A stretch of 64,000 bases of DNA from Bacteroidia bacterium (GTDB taxonomy: Bacteria; Bacteroidota; Bacteroidia; M30B66), in the NCBI GenBank assembly GCA_018401705.1, contig JAGYKL010000006.1, positions 90,426-154,425 on the forward strand, in the 5' to 3' direction. Within the stretch, counting starts at the first letter, position 1. Every line of letters starts with the position of its first letter. A program made the position numbers and the translations under genes. The notes beneath the pieces are model-generated. The model saw only the letters and a program-made list of their open reading frames with translations. It was not told where the DNA came from and searched no databases. Below, piece after piece: positions 46,192 through 54,764 of this stretch.

Positions 46192-47228
46192 ACAAACGAC
46201 CTTCGGCACTTATTATTTACACAGGTGGTACCATTGGGATGGTGAAAGATCTGGTTTCAGGGAGCCTCAAGCCAGTAAATTTTGAACGACTGCAAGCCAA
46301 TATCCCGGAAATTAGTCGCCTTGATATAGACTTAGATATTTATACGTTTGAAAATACCATCGATTCATCTAATGTCTTACCCGATCATTGGATTAGGCTG
46401 GTTGAAGTCATTGAAAAAAACTATAATCGCTACGATGGTTTTGTTATTCTTCATGGAAGTGATACCATGGCTTATTCGGCTTCTGCATTAAGCTTTATGA
46501 TTGAGAATTTATCAAAACCAATCATTTTTACCGGCTCTCAATTGCCTATAGGTGTGCTTCGCACGGATGCCCGTGAAAACTTTATTACTGCCCTTGAAAT
46601 GGCTGTTCTCAAAGAATTTGGTGAATCAAAAGTAAGCGAGGTGTGCATTTATTTTGAATACCACTTGCTTAAAGGGAATCGAACAATTAAGTATAGTTCC
46701 AGTCATTTCAATGCATTTTCAAGCCCTAATTATCCCCCGCTTGCTGAAGCGGGAGTAAACATTCGTTTCAATGACCCAGTGCTGAGAAGAGTGCCTAAGG
46801 GCCAAACCCTCTTTCATAAGAATTTGGATAGAAACGTAGGTATTTTAAAGGTTTTTCCGGGGATGACAGAAGCATATGTGAGGAGCATACTTCAAATTCC
46901 CGACTTAAAAGCTTTGGTGTTAGAAACATTTGGCTCTGGTAATGCACCCACAGAAGATTGGTTTATTGCAGCCTTGAGCGAAGCAATTTCCAAAGGCCTC
47001 ATCATTGTAAATGTAACCCAATGTCAAAGTGGAGCTGTGCTTCAAGGGAAATACAAAACAAGCTCAGATTTGCAGTCGATAGGTGTTTTAAGCGGACAAG
47101 ACATCACTACCGAAGCGGCACTAGCGAAGTTGATGTATTTGATTGCAAATTGTTCTGACCGGGAAACGATTTGCAGGAATTTTATTATTCCCTTACGGGA
47201 GGAAATGACTCTTTTTGATTGGAATTAA
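46188..47228 (+). CDS. ansA: Type I (cytoplasmic) L-asparaginase
   Basis: 346 residues. The two catalytic Thr motifs are ALIIYTGGTIGMV near residue 15 and FVILHGSDTMAYSASALSFM near 90; TDARENFITALEMA and GSGNAPTEDWF follow as in AnsA. No signal peptide, so cytoplasmic. Hydrolyses asparagine to aspartate and ammonia, the same substrate released by glycosylasparaginase after GlcNAc removal 6 kb away, though there is no operon link. Overlaps the tatD-like gene by ATGA. Confidence 0.95.
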   Translation: MNKRPSALIIYTGGTIGMVKDLVSGSLKPVNFERLQANIPEISRLDIDLDIYTFENTIDSSNVLPDHWIRLVEVIEKNYNRYDGFVILHGSDTMAYSASALSFMIENLSKPIIFTGSQLPIGVLRTDARENFITALEMAVLKEFGESKVSEVCIYFEYHLLKGNRTIKYSSSHFNAFSSPNYPPLAEAGVNIRFNDPVLRRVPKGQTLFHKNLDRNVGILKVFPGMTEAYVRSILQIPDLKALVLETFGSGNAPTEDWFIAALSEAISKGLIIVNVTQCQSGAVLQGKYKTSSDLQSIGVLSGQDITTEAALAKLMYLIANCSDRETICRNFIIPLREEMTLFDWN

Positions 47229-47300
47229 CTTGTTACGTAATGATTCTTTAATTAGAAACACTTAAATAGAAATTGAGTGTGTTAATTAAAAATTAGAGGC

Positions 47301-47951
47301 TTGAATTCGTTTTACAATCAACCCAAATTAATTCAATGGATAGTAGCAATCTTCATGCTTGTAATCCTGTTAATTATATTAGGGCTTTGGCTTGAATTAA
47401 ACCTAAGAAATCCACTGTTTTACCTCCTTATATTTCTATTTGTTCCTCTATTACAATTCTTAGCTACGCCAATTTTTACTTTAGGAGGTTTGTATAAATA
47501 TGTATCTCCGATGTTGCTAGTATACTCTCCAAATACAAAGAAGTATGATATTCATAATGGGACTTCATTCGATTATTTAATGGTTATGAGAGGAGTTAAA
47601 CGTGGAGCTGAATTACGAAAGAAGCTTCTTAGCTATTACATAGACGGATTGCTTTATATTATTGAAGAAATTGAGCAAGGCAAGCTTCCAAAAGAGTTGG
47701 TTATTAGAGGTAGTTCTTATTTTTTCAGTCAATCCACAGCCAATAGGCTGGGATTTAAAATAGCTGAAACTGGCATTGCTGAAAGAATGAATATTGTAAT
47801 CAATTATCTGGATTTGCTTTGGATGTATTCCCTTTCTAGGGGCAAACTTGCATTCCCTTCAATAAAGGCAACTAAAACCGCAGAAATCACTGCTGCTGAT
47901 TTACTCAAAAGCAAGGGAAAATTGCAAGAGCTTCAATTCAGGTTGAGATAA
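47301..47951 (+). CDS. Membrane protein of unknown function
   Basis: 216 residues from TTG 47301. Two adjacent membrane helices at about 9-30 and 36-60 (WIVAIFMLVILLIILGLWLEL, FYLLIFLFVPLLQFLATPIF), then a soluble domain with GTSFDYLMVMRGVKRGAEL and FSQSTANRLGFKIAETG. No family recognised. Monocistronic by spacing. The alternative start codon lowers certainty of the exact 5' end. Confidence 0.7.
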   Translation: MNSFYNQPKLIQWIVAIFMLVILLIILGLWLELNLRNPLFYLLIFLFVPLLQFLATPIFTLGGLYKYVSPMLLVYSPNTKKYDIHNGTSFDYLMVMRGVKRGAELRKKLLSYYIDGLLYIIEEIEQGKLPKELVIRGSSYFFSQSTANRLGFKIAETGIAERMNIVINYLDLLWMYSLSRGKLAFPSIKATKTAEITAADLLKSKGKLQELQFRLR

Positions 47952-47970
47952 ATGTTATAGCAGATAGCTT

Positions 47971-48417
47971 CTATATTTCTCTTTTCATCAAATAAAGATT
48001 TAAGCCCTCTGACCAATAATTTTGCTGAACTTCTTTTAATGTAAAACCTTGCCTCTCAAAGAATTTGAATGCATGTTGTGAGGTTCTAACGATGAGGATT
48101 TTAACGTGGTTATCATTTATCAGAAGTTCTATGCAATGCTCAACCGCCTCTGAGCCAAGCCCCTTGCCTTTGAACTCGGGATGCATAAATATCCAGTTAA
48201 TTCTACCGCTCGAATCAGAATGCCTCACTTCATAACCCAGTCCACCAACAACTCGGTCTTCGTAAATGATGCTCAAATAAGTTGATGCGCAAATGTCTAG
48301 GTAAGCTATAAAGTCGGATAACTCTTCGGCAGCGAAGTATTCCGGGATATTCTTTTTAAATATTTCAATAAGAAATCCTTTGTCGCCGACGCAGTATGGT
48401 CTGATATTATTTTTCAA
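47971..48417 (-). CDS. GNAT-family N-acetyltransferase
   Basis: 148 residues. The acetyl-CoA-binding loop is visible in INWIFMHPEFKGKGLGSEAVEHCIELL (motif A, Q/RxxGxG/A-type KGKGLG), and the C-terminal FFERQGFTLKEVQQNYW is motif B. Substrate unknown. Overlaps the upstream small membrane-protein gene by 11 bases, so translationally coupled. Confidence 0.9.
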   Translation of the reverse strand: MKNNIRPYCVGDKGFLIEIFKKNIPEYFAAEELSDFIAYLDICASTYLSIIYEDRVVGGLGYEVRHSDSSGRINWIFMHPEFKGKGLGSEAVEHCIELLINDNHVKILIVRTSQHAFKFFERQGFTLKEVQQNYWSEGLNLYLMKREI

Positions 48418-48811
48418 TATTGATTTTATACAAACTTTTAATTATCCAAGTTGCTACGACACATTCTAGCAGGCTTAAAGGCATTGCAAAAACCAGTAAA
48501 CTTGTAGGTAGAACATTCAGATTACCAATGGCCACCCACATCATTAGGAAAGCGAAGAACCAAGCGGTGAGGGCGGTTTCAATGAAATTGAATTTTTTTG
48601 ACAATTGAAAGATTCCCAATGCTAAAAATAGCGACCAAAGCCCCCAGATTGCCCCATTGATGGGTTCATCAGGAAAATCTAACCCTAAAGTTTGGTAGTG
48701 TTTAATCCAATATTCTTTAAACAGGAGTTCATTACGTGTAAATTCAGAAATGCTAATCCAAAGGGTGGCTGTAATTACCGACAGCAAGGCACGAAGATTT
48801 ACAAAGCCCAT
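48407..48811 (-). CDS. Small multi-pass membrane protein of unknown function
   Basis: 134 residues from ATG 48811 with four predicted membrane helices (LRALLSVITATLWISI, GAIWGLWSLFLALGIF, LTAWFFAFLMMWVAIG, SLLVFAMPLSLLECVVATWII). The open frame continues upstream to 48985, but that part is the antisense of the tRNA-Ser and its terminator, so it is not translated. Overlaps the GNAT gene by 11 bases. Family not recognised. Confidence 0.72.
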   Translation of the reverse strand: MGFVNLRALLSVITATLWISISEFTRNELLFKEYWIKHYQTLGLDFPDEPINGAIWGLWSLFLALGIFQLSKKFNFIETALTAWFFAFLMMWVAIGNLNVLPTSLLVFAMPLSLLECVVATWIIKSLYKINIEK

Positions 48812-48863
48812 TTTTAACAACAATTTAGTTTTTGAAAAATAGCGAATTTGAGTGAATCGAATT

Positions 48864-48897
48864 AAAAAGCCCTGATAAATGAATATCAAGGCTTTTT
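48864..48897 (-). terminator. Terminator of tRNA-Ser
   Basis: On the minus strand AAAAAGCCTTGATA pairs with TATCAGGGCTTTTT (one mismatch) around a six-base loop, followed by T residues. It lies 4 bases beyond the tRNA 3' end. Confidence 0.8.
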
Positions 48898-48901
48898 GCT
48901 T

Positions 48902-48991
48902 TGGCGGAGACTGAGGGATTCGAACCCTCGATACAGTTACCCGTATACAAACTTTCCAGGCTTGCTCCTTAAACCACTCGGACAAGTCTCC
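48902..48991 (-). tRNA. tRNA-Ser (anticodon GGA)
   Basis: 90-base tRNA on the minus strand. Acceptor GGAGACT pairs with AGTCTCC, followed by discriminator G and an encoded CCA (48902-48904). The anticodon arm CAAGC-CTGGAAA-GTTTG gives anticodon GGA (reads UCC/UCU). The long variable arm (around TATACGGGTAACTGTATC) is typical for tRNA-Ser, and the T-arm GAGGG-TTCGAAT-CCCTC is perfect. Confidence 0.97.
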
Positions 48992-49337
48992 TTAATTTTT
49001 CTTTCCCTTGCTTTTACATTGTAGTATAATTAGGGTCAAAATTTAGGAATGCAAAAGTAATACTTTAATTTATTCAAAGGCTTTTATAATTTTCCATTCC
49101 CATTAGCAAGAGCTAGCGCAATTTTTAAGTGAGTTTAAAGGTTCTCTTATCATAAAAATCCAAGCTTATTGTATTAAGTACAATAAGATAGATTTCTTAT
49201 ATTTACCATTCAGTACTTAAATTGATTGGTAATTAAGCCATAGAAGGGTTTTAAAGATTAATTTTTGATAAGATATTATCTCTTAGTGTGTTATTTACCA
49301 AAAGACTAATGTATTTTGCCGCTTCAAACTACCGCTC
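48992..49337. other. 346-base spacer before the GlcNAc/N-glycan operon
   Basis: No gene seen. It holds the strong 23-base dyad at 49165-49187 (separate entry) and, nearer the MFS start, a TGTATTTTGCC stretch resembling but not matching the TAnnTTTG box. It probably contains the operon's promoter and operator. Confidence 0.55.
49165..49187. promoter_or_regulatory. Candidate operator CTTATTGTA-TTAAG-TACAATAAG
   Basis: Perfect 9-bp arms with a 5-base centre, 151 bases before the MFS start. Symmetry and size suit a dimeric sugar-responsive repressor; the regulator is not in the window. Confidence 0.5.
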
Positions 49338-51107
49338 ATGAAATCAAGTCGCTCTTTAGCAACCCTTATTTCAGTATTCTTCTTTTGGGGCTTTGTTGCG
49401 GCAAGTAATACCATACTTATAGGCCTTTTTAAGAAGAACTTCGAGCTTACACAATTTCAAAGTCAGCTCGTTGATCTTGCATTTTATGCAGCATATGCTA
49501 TTGGCTCATTGCTGTATTTTGGTCTTTCGGTATCTGTTGGAGACCCACTAAGTAAAGTTGGTTATAAAAAGGGACTTGTTTTAGGACTTTGTATCTCAGC
49601 CTTGGGTGCATTAGGCTTTATTCCTGCAGGAATGTTGGCCTCCTTTCCACTTATGTTAACATCATTATTTGTAATTGGATTAGGATTCGCTCTTCAGCAA
49701 ATTGTTGCAAATCCTTATGTAATTGCATTAGGTGATCCATCTACCGGTGCACACCGGGTTAGCCTTGCAGGAGGAATTAATTCCTTCGGAACGACAATCG
49801 GTCCGTTGCTTTTAGCAGTAGCTATTTATGGTAATGTTAGCGGAAATAAGGAATCATTTTTAGACAATGGCACCAAAAGACAAGCTCTGGATATTTCAAT
49901 AGAAAGGACCCATAATCGCTCAGAAACAACCATCGCACCTGTTATGAGTGCCAATGTTCTTGGGCGATATCAAGAATCACCGGTTTATTGGGCAAATAAC
50001 ATCGAGCCCGACCAAGCCGTTTCTTTATATAGAAGTGCTTTAAAGTTTGATGCTGCCGCAATTCTAATGAGTAACAGCGATAAGCACAAACTTGACGATG
50101 CTGTTTCTTCTATAAAAACCTTATTTCCAGATCAGCGAATGCCTATTCTTACTTGTAAGCAAGAGTCGGCGGCTATAATCATGGATATGATTGACAAAGG
50201 AAGATCTATGAATCTGGAGGTGTCATATCTTGGTGTTGATGCAGTTATTTTCCCGTCAGTAATGCTTGCCGCAGCATTTTTATTATTCGCATTACTACTG
50301 GGCTTCTCTGCTTTACCAGCGATAACAAACCCAGAAAAAGTAGAGAAAGACTTCGGAGCTCTCAAATATCCTCAGCTTGTTTATGGGATGCTGGCAATAT
50401 TTATTTATGTAGGTGTTGAGGTTTCCATTCAAAGCAATCTTCCTGAGTTTATGAAACAAACTTTTGGAAGAGAGGCTGACTCTACTGTGCACTTTATTTC
50501 ATTGTATTGGGGCGGCCTCATGATTGGACGATGGGTTGGTGCTATTACAGTGTTTAGTCCATCTAAAATGATGCGGAAAATCTTATATATCATTGTTCCG
50601 TTTGTTGCTTATGCAGTAATTCTTGGCGTAAATTATTTGAAAGGCAGTCCAATGGATGAATTACTTCGTTTTGCCCCTTTCATTCTCATTTTAATTGCGG
50701 GCTTCTTTCTTTCGGCTGATAAACCAGCTCTCACCATGCTTTTATTTGGCTTATTAGCAATGCTGATGCTACTTATAGGTTTGATGATAAAGTCAGATTG
50801 GTCTATTTATTTCTTTATTTCTGGAGGTCTGTTTTGCTCTGTGATGTGGCCTTGTATTTTTAGCCTTTCAATTGCAGGCTTAGGAAAATATACAACGCAG
50901 GGCTCAAGTTTGCTCATCATGATGATTTTGGGCGGAGCACTCATTCCGCCTACACAAGGTTATCTTTCTGATTTTTATCAGGATATAAGATTGTCATACA
51001 TTGTACCGGTACTTGGATTTGCTTATTTGGCATTTTATGGCTGGAAAGTGAACCGTATACTTAAAAAACAAGGGATCGACTACGACCCTAATACTATTGC
51101 GCATTAA
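49338..51107 (+). CDS. Sugar MFS permease (GlcNAc/glucose-galactose type) with large periplasmic insert
   Basis: 589 residues. The N-terminal half (FFFWGFVAASNTILIGLFKKNFELTQFQSQLVDLAFY) and segments such as GPLLLAVAIYG are of the FucP/GGP/NagP sugar-permease family, which is usually 410-450 residues. About 130 extra residues (roughly 175-300) lie between helix 5 and helix 6, on the periplasmic side if the N-terminus is cytoplasmic; they include DISIERTHNRSETTIAPVM, ALKFDAAAILMSNSD and IKTLFPDQRM. The C-terminal half is normal. Placement with a ROK kinase, hexosaminidase and glycosylasparaginase suggests import of GlcNAc or a related product. Confidence 0.87.
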   Translation: MKSSRSLATLISVFFFWGFVAASNTILIGLFKKNFELTQFQSQLVDLAFYAAYAIGSLLYFGLSVSVGDPLSKVGYKKGLVLGLCISALGALGFIPAGMLASFPLMLTSLFVIGLGFALQQIVANPYVIALGDPSTGAHRVSLAGGINSFGTTIGPLLLAVAIYGNVSGNKESFLDNGTKRQALDISIERTHNRSETTIAPVMSANVLGRYQESPVYWANNIEPDQAVSLYRSALKFDAAAILMSNSDKHKLDDAVSSIKTLFPDQRMPILTCKQESAAIIMDMIDKGRSMNLEVSYLGVDAVIFPSVMLAAAFLLFALLLGFSALPAITNPEKVEKDFGALKYPQLVYGMLAIFIYVGVEVSIQSNLPEFMKQTFGREADSTVHFISLYWGGLMIGRWVGAITVFSPSKMMRKILYIIVPFVAYAVILGVNYLKGSPMDELLRFAPFILILIAGFFLSADKPALTMLLFGLLAMLMLLIGLMIKSDWSIYFFISGGLFCSVMWPCIFSLSIAGLGKYTTQGSSLLIMMILGGALIPPTQGYLSDFYQDIRLSYIVPVLGFAYLAFYGWKVNRILKKQGIDYDPNTIAH

Positions 51108-51116
51108 GAATTAACT

Positions 51117-52046
51117 ATGGAAGAAATTGTAGCTGGAATTGATATCGGGGGAACAAATACTACAATAGGACTTGTAAATGAATCAGGTAGGGTGCTTACC
51201 AAGAACGGCTTGAAAACAAAACAGTTTCCTGATGTGAATCAGTTTGTTGAAACTGCTGCTCAGCTTATTCAAGAGCAAGTTCATAGCATGAAAAACGAGA
51301 TGTCTGAAGTCAACTTAAAAGGTGTTGGAATTGGAGCTCCAAATGCTAATCCGTATAAAGGAACAATCGAAAATGCACCAAATCTTAGCTGGCAAGGCAT
51401 TGTTCCATTGGCCGAGTTATTTGCAAAAAAACTGAATACTATCTGCAAAATAACCAATGATGCTAAAGCAGCTGCTTTAGGAGAAATGCAGTTTGGTGCT
51501 GCCAAAGGGATGAAAGATTTTTTAGTCATTACTCTCGGAACTGGCCTCGGAAGTGGAATCGTTGCTAATGGAAGTCTTATTTATGGTTACGATGGCTTCG
51601 CCGGAGAACTAGGGCATGTTATTGTCGTGCCTGGCGGCAGGAAGTGCGGTTGTGGTCGCAATGGATGTCTTGAAACCTATGTAAGTGCCACTGGTTTGGT
51701 AAGAACTTATCTTGAGTTAAATCCTCACGATGCCGAAGCTCCTTCTGCTAGAGTTATTGCAGAAAGAGCACAAACTGGAGAAACACATGCCATTGAAGCA
51801 TACCGCCGTACTGGTGAAATGCTTGGATTCTCTTTAGCCAACAGCGTTGCATACACTAGTCCCGAAGCTATTTTCCTTTTCGGTGGACTAATTCGCGCGG
51901 GTGAACTGCTCTTTAAACCAACACGAGATTCTTTCGACGAAAACCTTTTGAATAACTACAAAGGTCACATACATATTTACCCATCTGCATTGCATGAAAG
52001 CGATGCTGCCGTTTTAGGTGCTGCCTCAATACTCTGGAATTCCTAA
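51117..52046 (+). CDS. ROK-family sugar kinase (GlcNAc/glucokinase type)
   Basis: 309 residues. Phosphate-1 loop VAGIDIGGTNTTIGLV, then LGTGLGSGIVANGSLIYGYDGFAGELGH and the ROK zinc site HVIVVPGGRKCGCGRNGCLETYVS (HxxCxCxxxGC). The final FLFGGLIRAG is the adenosine motif. It should phosphorylate the hexose imported by the preceding permease, probably GlcNAc or glucose. Nine bases after the MFS gene and 3 bases before the hexosaminidase gene. Confidence 0.92.
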   Translation: MEEIVAGIDIGGTNTTIGLVNESGRVLTKNGLKTKQFPDVNQFVETAAQLIQEQVHSMKNEMSEVNLKGVGIGAPNANPYKGTIENAPNLSWQGIVPLAELFAKKLNTICKITNDAKAAALGEMQFGAAKGMKDFLVITLGTGLGSGIVANGSLIYGYDGFAGELGHVIVVPGGRKCGCGRNGCLETYVSATGLVRTYLELNPHDAEAPSARVIAERAQTGETHAIEAYRRTGEMLGFSLANSVAYTSPEAIFLFGGLIRAGELLFKPTRDSFDENLLNNYKGHIHIYPSALHESDAAVLGAASILWNS

Positions 52047-52049
52047 ACT

Positions 52050-53639
52050 ATGAAAGCTTTATTCTTTACCTGTATTGCTATCATTTCACAGATTGTTCTG
52101 CAGGCACAGAATAGTGTCATACCATTACCTCGAAACTTTAGTCAAAGTGAAGAAATAGTGTACTTTGACCCTTCTGCCGTTTTGTTTCAAGGTGCACTGT
52201 TAAGAGCCGAAGCTTTGTTGCTTGCCCATGAACTGAATACCTCTTTTGGGTTTAGGTTACCTTCTGTAATTGAAGTGCCTTCTCGACAATTCATTCCCGA
52301 AGGACCGAAAATTAAGCTTTCAATGATTCGTTCCGACTCTATCGTTCAGCCAGGAACTTATTGGCTAAACTCTGATAAAACCGGAACTACCATTACTGCA
52401 ATCGATAATTTAGGAATCTTTTACGGAATACAGTCATTGCTGCAGCTCATTAGAAAAAATGGAAACCGAGCAGAGCTTAATGCAACTCAAATTAAAGGCG
52501 ACTATCCCAATTTCCGCTATCGCGGGATGCATTTAGATGTTTGCAGACATTTCTTTCCTGTGAGTTTTGTTAAGAAGTACATCGATTTGCTGGCCATTCA
52601 CAAGATGAATTACTTTCATTGGCATCTTACCGAAGATCAGGGTTGGCGTATTGAAATAAAAAAGTACCCCAAGCTTACCGAAGTAGGAGCCTGGCGAAAT
52701 GGTAGTATGGTAGGGCCGTACAGCGACCAAAAGTTTGATAGCATTCGCTATGGAGGCTTTTACACTCAGGAAGAGATTAAGGAAGTGGTGAAGTATGCTG
52801 CAGAAAGACATATTCAAGTGATTCCCGAAATCGAGATGCCGGGTCATGCTTTGGCTGCACTTGCTGCATATCCGCAGTATTCTTGCACTGGAGGCCCATT
52901 CGAAGTGGCTAAAGGCTGGGGAGTTTATGACGATGTTTTTTGTCCAAAGGAAGAAACGTTTTCTTTTTTAGAAGATGTTTTGGATGAAGTCTGCGAATTG
53001 TTTCCTGGTCAATATATTCATATTGGAGGTGATGAATGTCCAAAAACCCGATGGAAGACATGTACATCTTGTCAAAAGAGAATCAAAGAACAGGGTCTCA
53101 AAGATGAACATGAATTACAGAGTTATTTCATACAGCGTATTGAGAAATATCTGAATTCAAAGGGAAAGAAAATTATTGGTTGGGACGAAATTCTGGAAGG
53201 TGGTCTTGCGCCCAATGCAACCGTGATGAGTTGGCGTGGCACCGAAGGAGGAATAGCTGCAGCCAAGCAAAATCATGATGTAATTATGACCCCCGGCTCA
53301 CACTGTTATTTCGATCATTACCAGGGAAAGAAGGAACAAGAACCACATGCAATAGGAGGTTTTACCCCATTGGAGAAAGTGTTTGAATTCCAACCTATTC
53401 CAAAGGAATTAGGAATGGAACAATCAAAACACATTATTGGTGCTCAGGCAAACGTGTGGACAGAATACATAACTACAGAAAGCCATGCTGAATACATGGT
53501 AATTCCAAGGATTTCAGCTTTAGCTGAGGTACTTTGGACAGGTCCGGGGCAATCGAGCTATAAAGATTTTAAGAAGCGACTTGCTCCCATGCTATTACGG
53601 CTTGAGGAGAAAGGGTATAACTATCGAAAACTCGACTAA
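52050..53639 (+). CDS. Beta-N-acetylhexosaminidase (GH20)
   Basis: 529 residues with a signal peptide (LFFTCIAIISQIVLQAQ). Domain 1 (about 25-150) is the GH20b alpha/beta domain. The catalytic barrel starts NFRYRGMHLDVCRHFFPVSF and contains YFHWHLTEDQGWRIEIKKYP and the Asp-Glu pair IHIGGDECPKTRW; IIGWDEILEGGLAP and a Trp-rich VMSWRGTEGG follow. It removes terminal beta-GlcNAc from glycans or chitooligosaccharides in the periplasm. Third gene of the permease-kinase-hexosaminidase-glycosylasparaginase operon. Confidence 0.95.
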   Translation: MKALFFTCIAIISQIVLQAQNSVIPLPRNFSQSEEIVYFDPSAVLFQGALLRAEALLLAHELNTSFGFRLPSVIEVPSRQFIPEGPKIKLSMIRSDSIVQPGTYWLNSDKTGTTITAIDNLGIFYGIQSLLQLIRKNGNRAELNATQIKGDYPNFRYRGMHLDVCRHFFPVSFVKKYIDLLAIHKMNYFHWHLTEDQGWRIEIKKYPKLTEVGAWRNGSMVGPYSDQKFDSIRYGGFYTQEEIKEVVKYAAERHIQVIPEIEMPGHALAALAAYPQYSCTGGPFEVAKGWGVYDDVFCPKEETFSFLEDVLDEVCELFPGQYIHIGGDECPKTRWKTCTSCQKRIKEQGLKDEHELQSYFIQRIEKYLNSKGKKIIGWDEILEGGLAPNATVMSWRGTEGGIAAAKQNHDVIMTPGSHCYFDHYQGKKEQEPHAIGGFTPLEKVFEFQPIPKELGMEQSKHIIGAQANVWTEYITTESHAEYMVIPRISALAEVLWTGPGQSSYKDFKKRLAPMLLRLEEKGYNYRKLD

Positions 53640-53641
53640 GA

Positions 53642-54598
53642 ATGGCAAGCAGACGGACTTTTCTTAAAAAAGCTGGCGTTGGAGCACTTGGGATTTCAAG
53701 CTTAAGTAAAGCAAGCTTAAATGAGGTTAATAAACCAATAGTGTTATCAACTTGGCGATTTGGTATAGAAGCTAATGCTGCCGCATGGAAGGTGCTCTCC
53801 TCTGGAGGATGGGCGCTCGATGCTGTTGAAAAAGGGGTTCGTGTTGTTGAATCTGACCCCAAAGAACGCAGTGTTGGTTTAGGCGGTAGACCCGACCGGG
53901 ACGGACATGTTACTCTTGATGCCTGTATCATGGATGAGGACCTAAATATCGGTTCTGTAGCATGCCTTGAGCATATTGAAAATCCTATCTCTGTTGCCAG
54001 AGCTGTAATGGAAAAAACGCCTCATGTTATGCTTGTTGGCGATGGAGCTCTTCAATTTGCTTTAAGTCAGGGATTCAAAAAGACAGAGCTGCTAACTCCG
54101 GCTTCTGAAGTTGAATGGAAAAATTGGCTTAAAGAGTCGCTTTATATTCCAAAAGCAAATATCGAAAACCACGATACTATCGGCATGATTGCCTTAGACT
54201 CTAGTGGGCGATTATCTGGTGCTTGCACCACCTCGGGTATGGCTTATAAGATGCATGGTCGGGTAGGTGATTCTCCAATTATTGGTGCAGGATTGTATGT
54301 TGATGGTGAAGTTGGAGCCGCTACAGCAACAGGTCATGGTGAAGAGGTTATCCGCATAGCAGGATGCCACCTCGTGGTTGAACTCATGCGTCAGGGAAAA
54401 TCTCCACAAGCAGCTTGCGAAGAAGCCGTTGAGCGTGTATATAAAAAACAAAAAGAACGAATTAAAGATATTCAGGTAGGCTTTATTGCCTTAAACAAAC
54501 AAGGAGAGTATGGAGCTTTCTGCGTCCAGCCGGGGTTCAACTATGCTGTGCATGATCAATCTGGCAATAAGCTTATAGATTCAGGCAGCCGAATCTAG
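53642..54598 (+). CDS. Glycosylasparaginase (N4-(beta-N-acetylglucosaminyl)-L-asparaginase)
   Basis: 318 residues. A twin-arginine-type leader SRRTFLKKAGVGALG points to Tat export. The family's self-cleaving site is IENHDTIGMIALD; Thr179 should become the N-terminal nucleophile after Asp-Thr cleavage. Other family segments: LSTWRFGIEANAAAW, DACIMDEDLNIGSVACL, GRVGDSPIIGAGLYVDGEVGAATATGHGEEVIR. It splits GlcNAc-Asn, the last step in N-glycan breakdown. Its 3' end (codons for KLIDSGSRI plus following bases) is repeated 3.5 kb downstream. Confidence 0.95.
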   Translation: MASRRTFLKKAGVGALGISSLSKASLNEVNKPIVLSTWRFGIEANAAAWKVLSSGGWALDAVEKGVRVVESDPKERSVGLGGRPDRDGHVTLDACIMDEDLNIGSVACLEHIENPISVARAVMEKTPHVMLVGDGALQFALSQGFKKTELLTPASEVEWKNWLKESLYIPKANIENHDTIGMIALDSSGRLSGACTTSGMAYKMHGRVGDSPIIGAGLYVDGEVGAATATGHGEEVIRIAGCHLVVELMRQGKSPQAACEEAVERVYKKQKERIKDIQVGFIALNKQGEYGAFCVQPGFNYAVHDQSGNKLIDSGSRI

Positions 54599-54612
54599 TG
54601 TTTAAGTTTTGG
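54571..54612 (+). repeat. Direct repeat copy A, at the glycosylasparaginase 3' end
   Basis: 42 bases sharing 35 with copy B at 58074-58115, without gaps. Includes the codons for LIDSGSRI, the stop and 14 bases beyond. On the minus strand an 18-codon open stretch (54598-54651) ending ...SIDSFKAPKLKH runs into the same TAG position as the beta-mannosidase stop in copy B. Confidence 0.75.
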
Positions 54613-54764
54613 GGCTTTAAAAGAATCAATCGAGTATTCAAGATGCCAATCTTAAAGCATCACTATATTCTACACTCAAATCTTAGGTTTTTCTTCAGTA
54701 TGTAATTGCTGAACAAGTCTTAACTAGCTTGATGTTTTAAGGGAATTCAAATTTTAATTTTCCT

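Noticed and set aside
48812..48985. N-terminal extension of the small membrane protein frame
   Set aside because: It runs across tRNA-Ser(GGA) and its terminator on the same strand; ATG 48811 starts right at a membrane helix.
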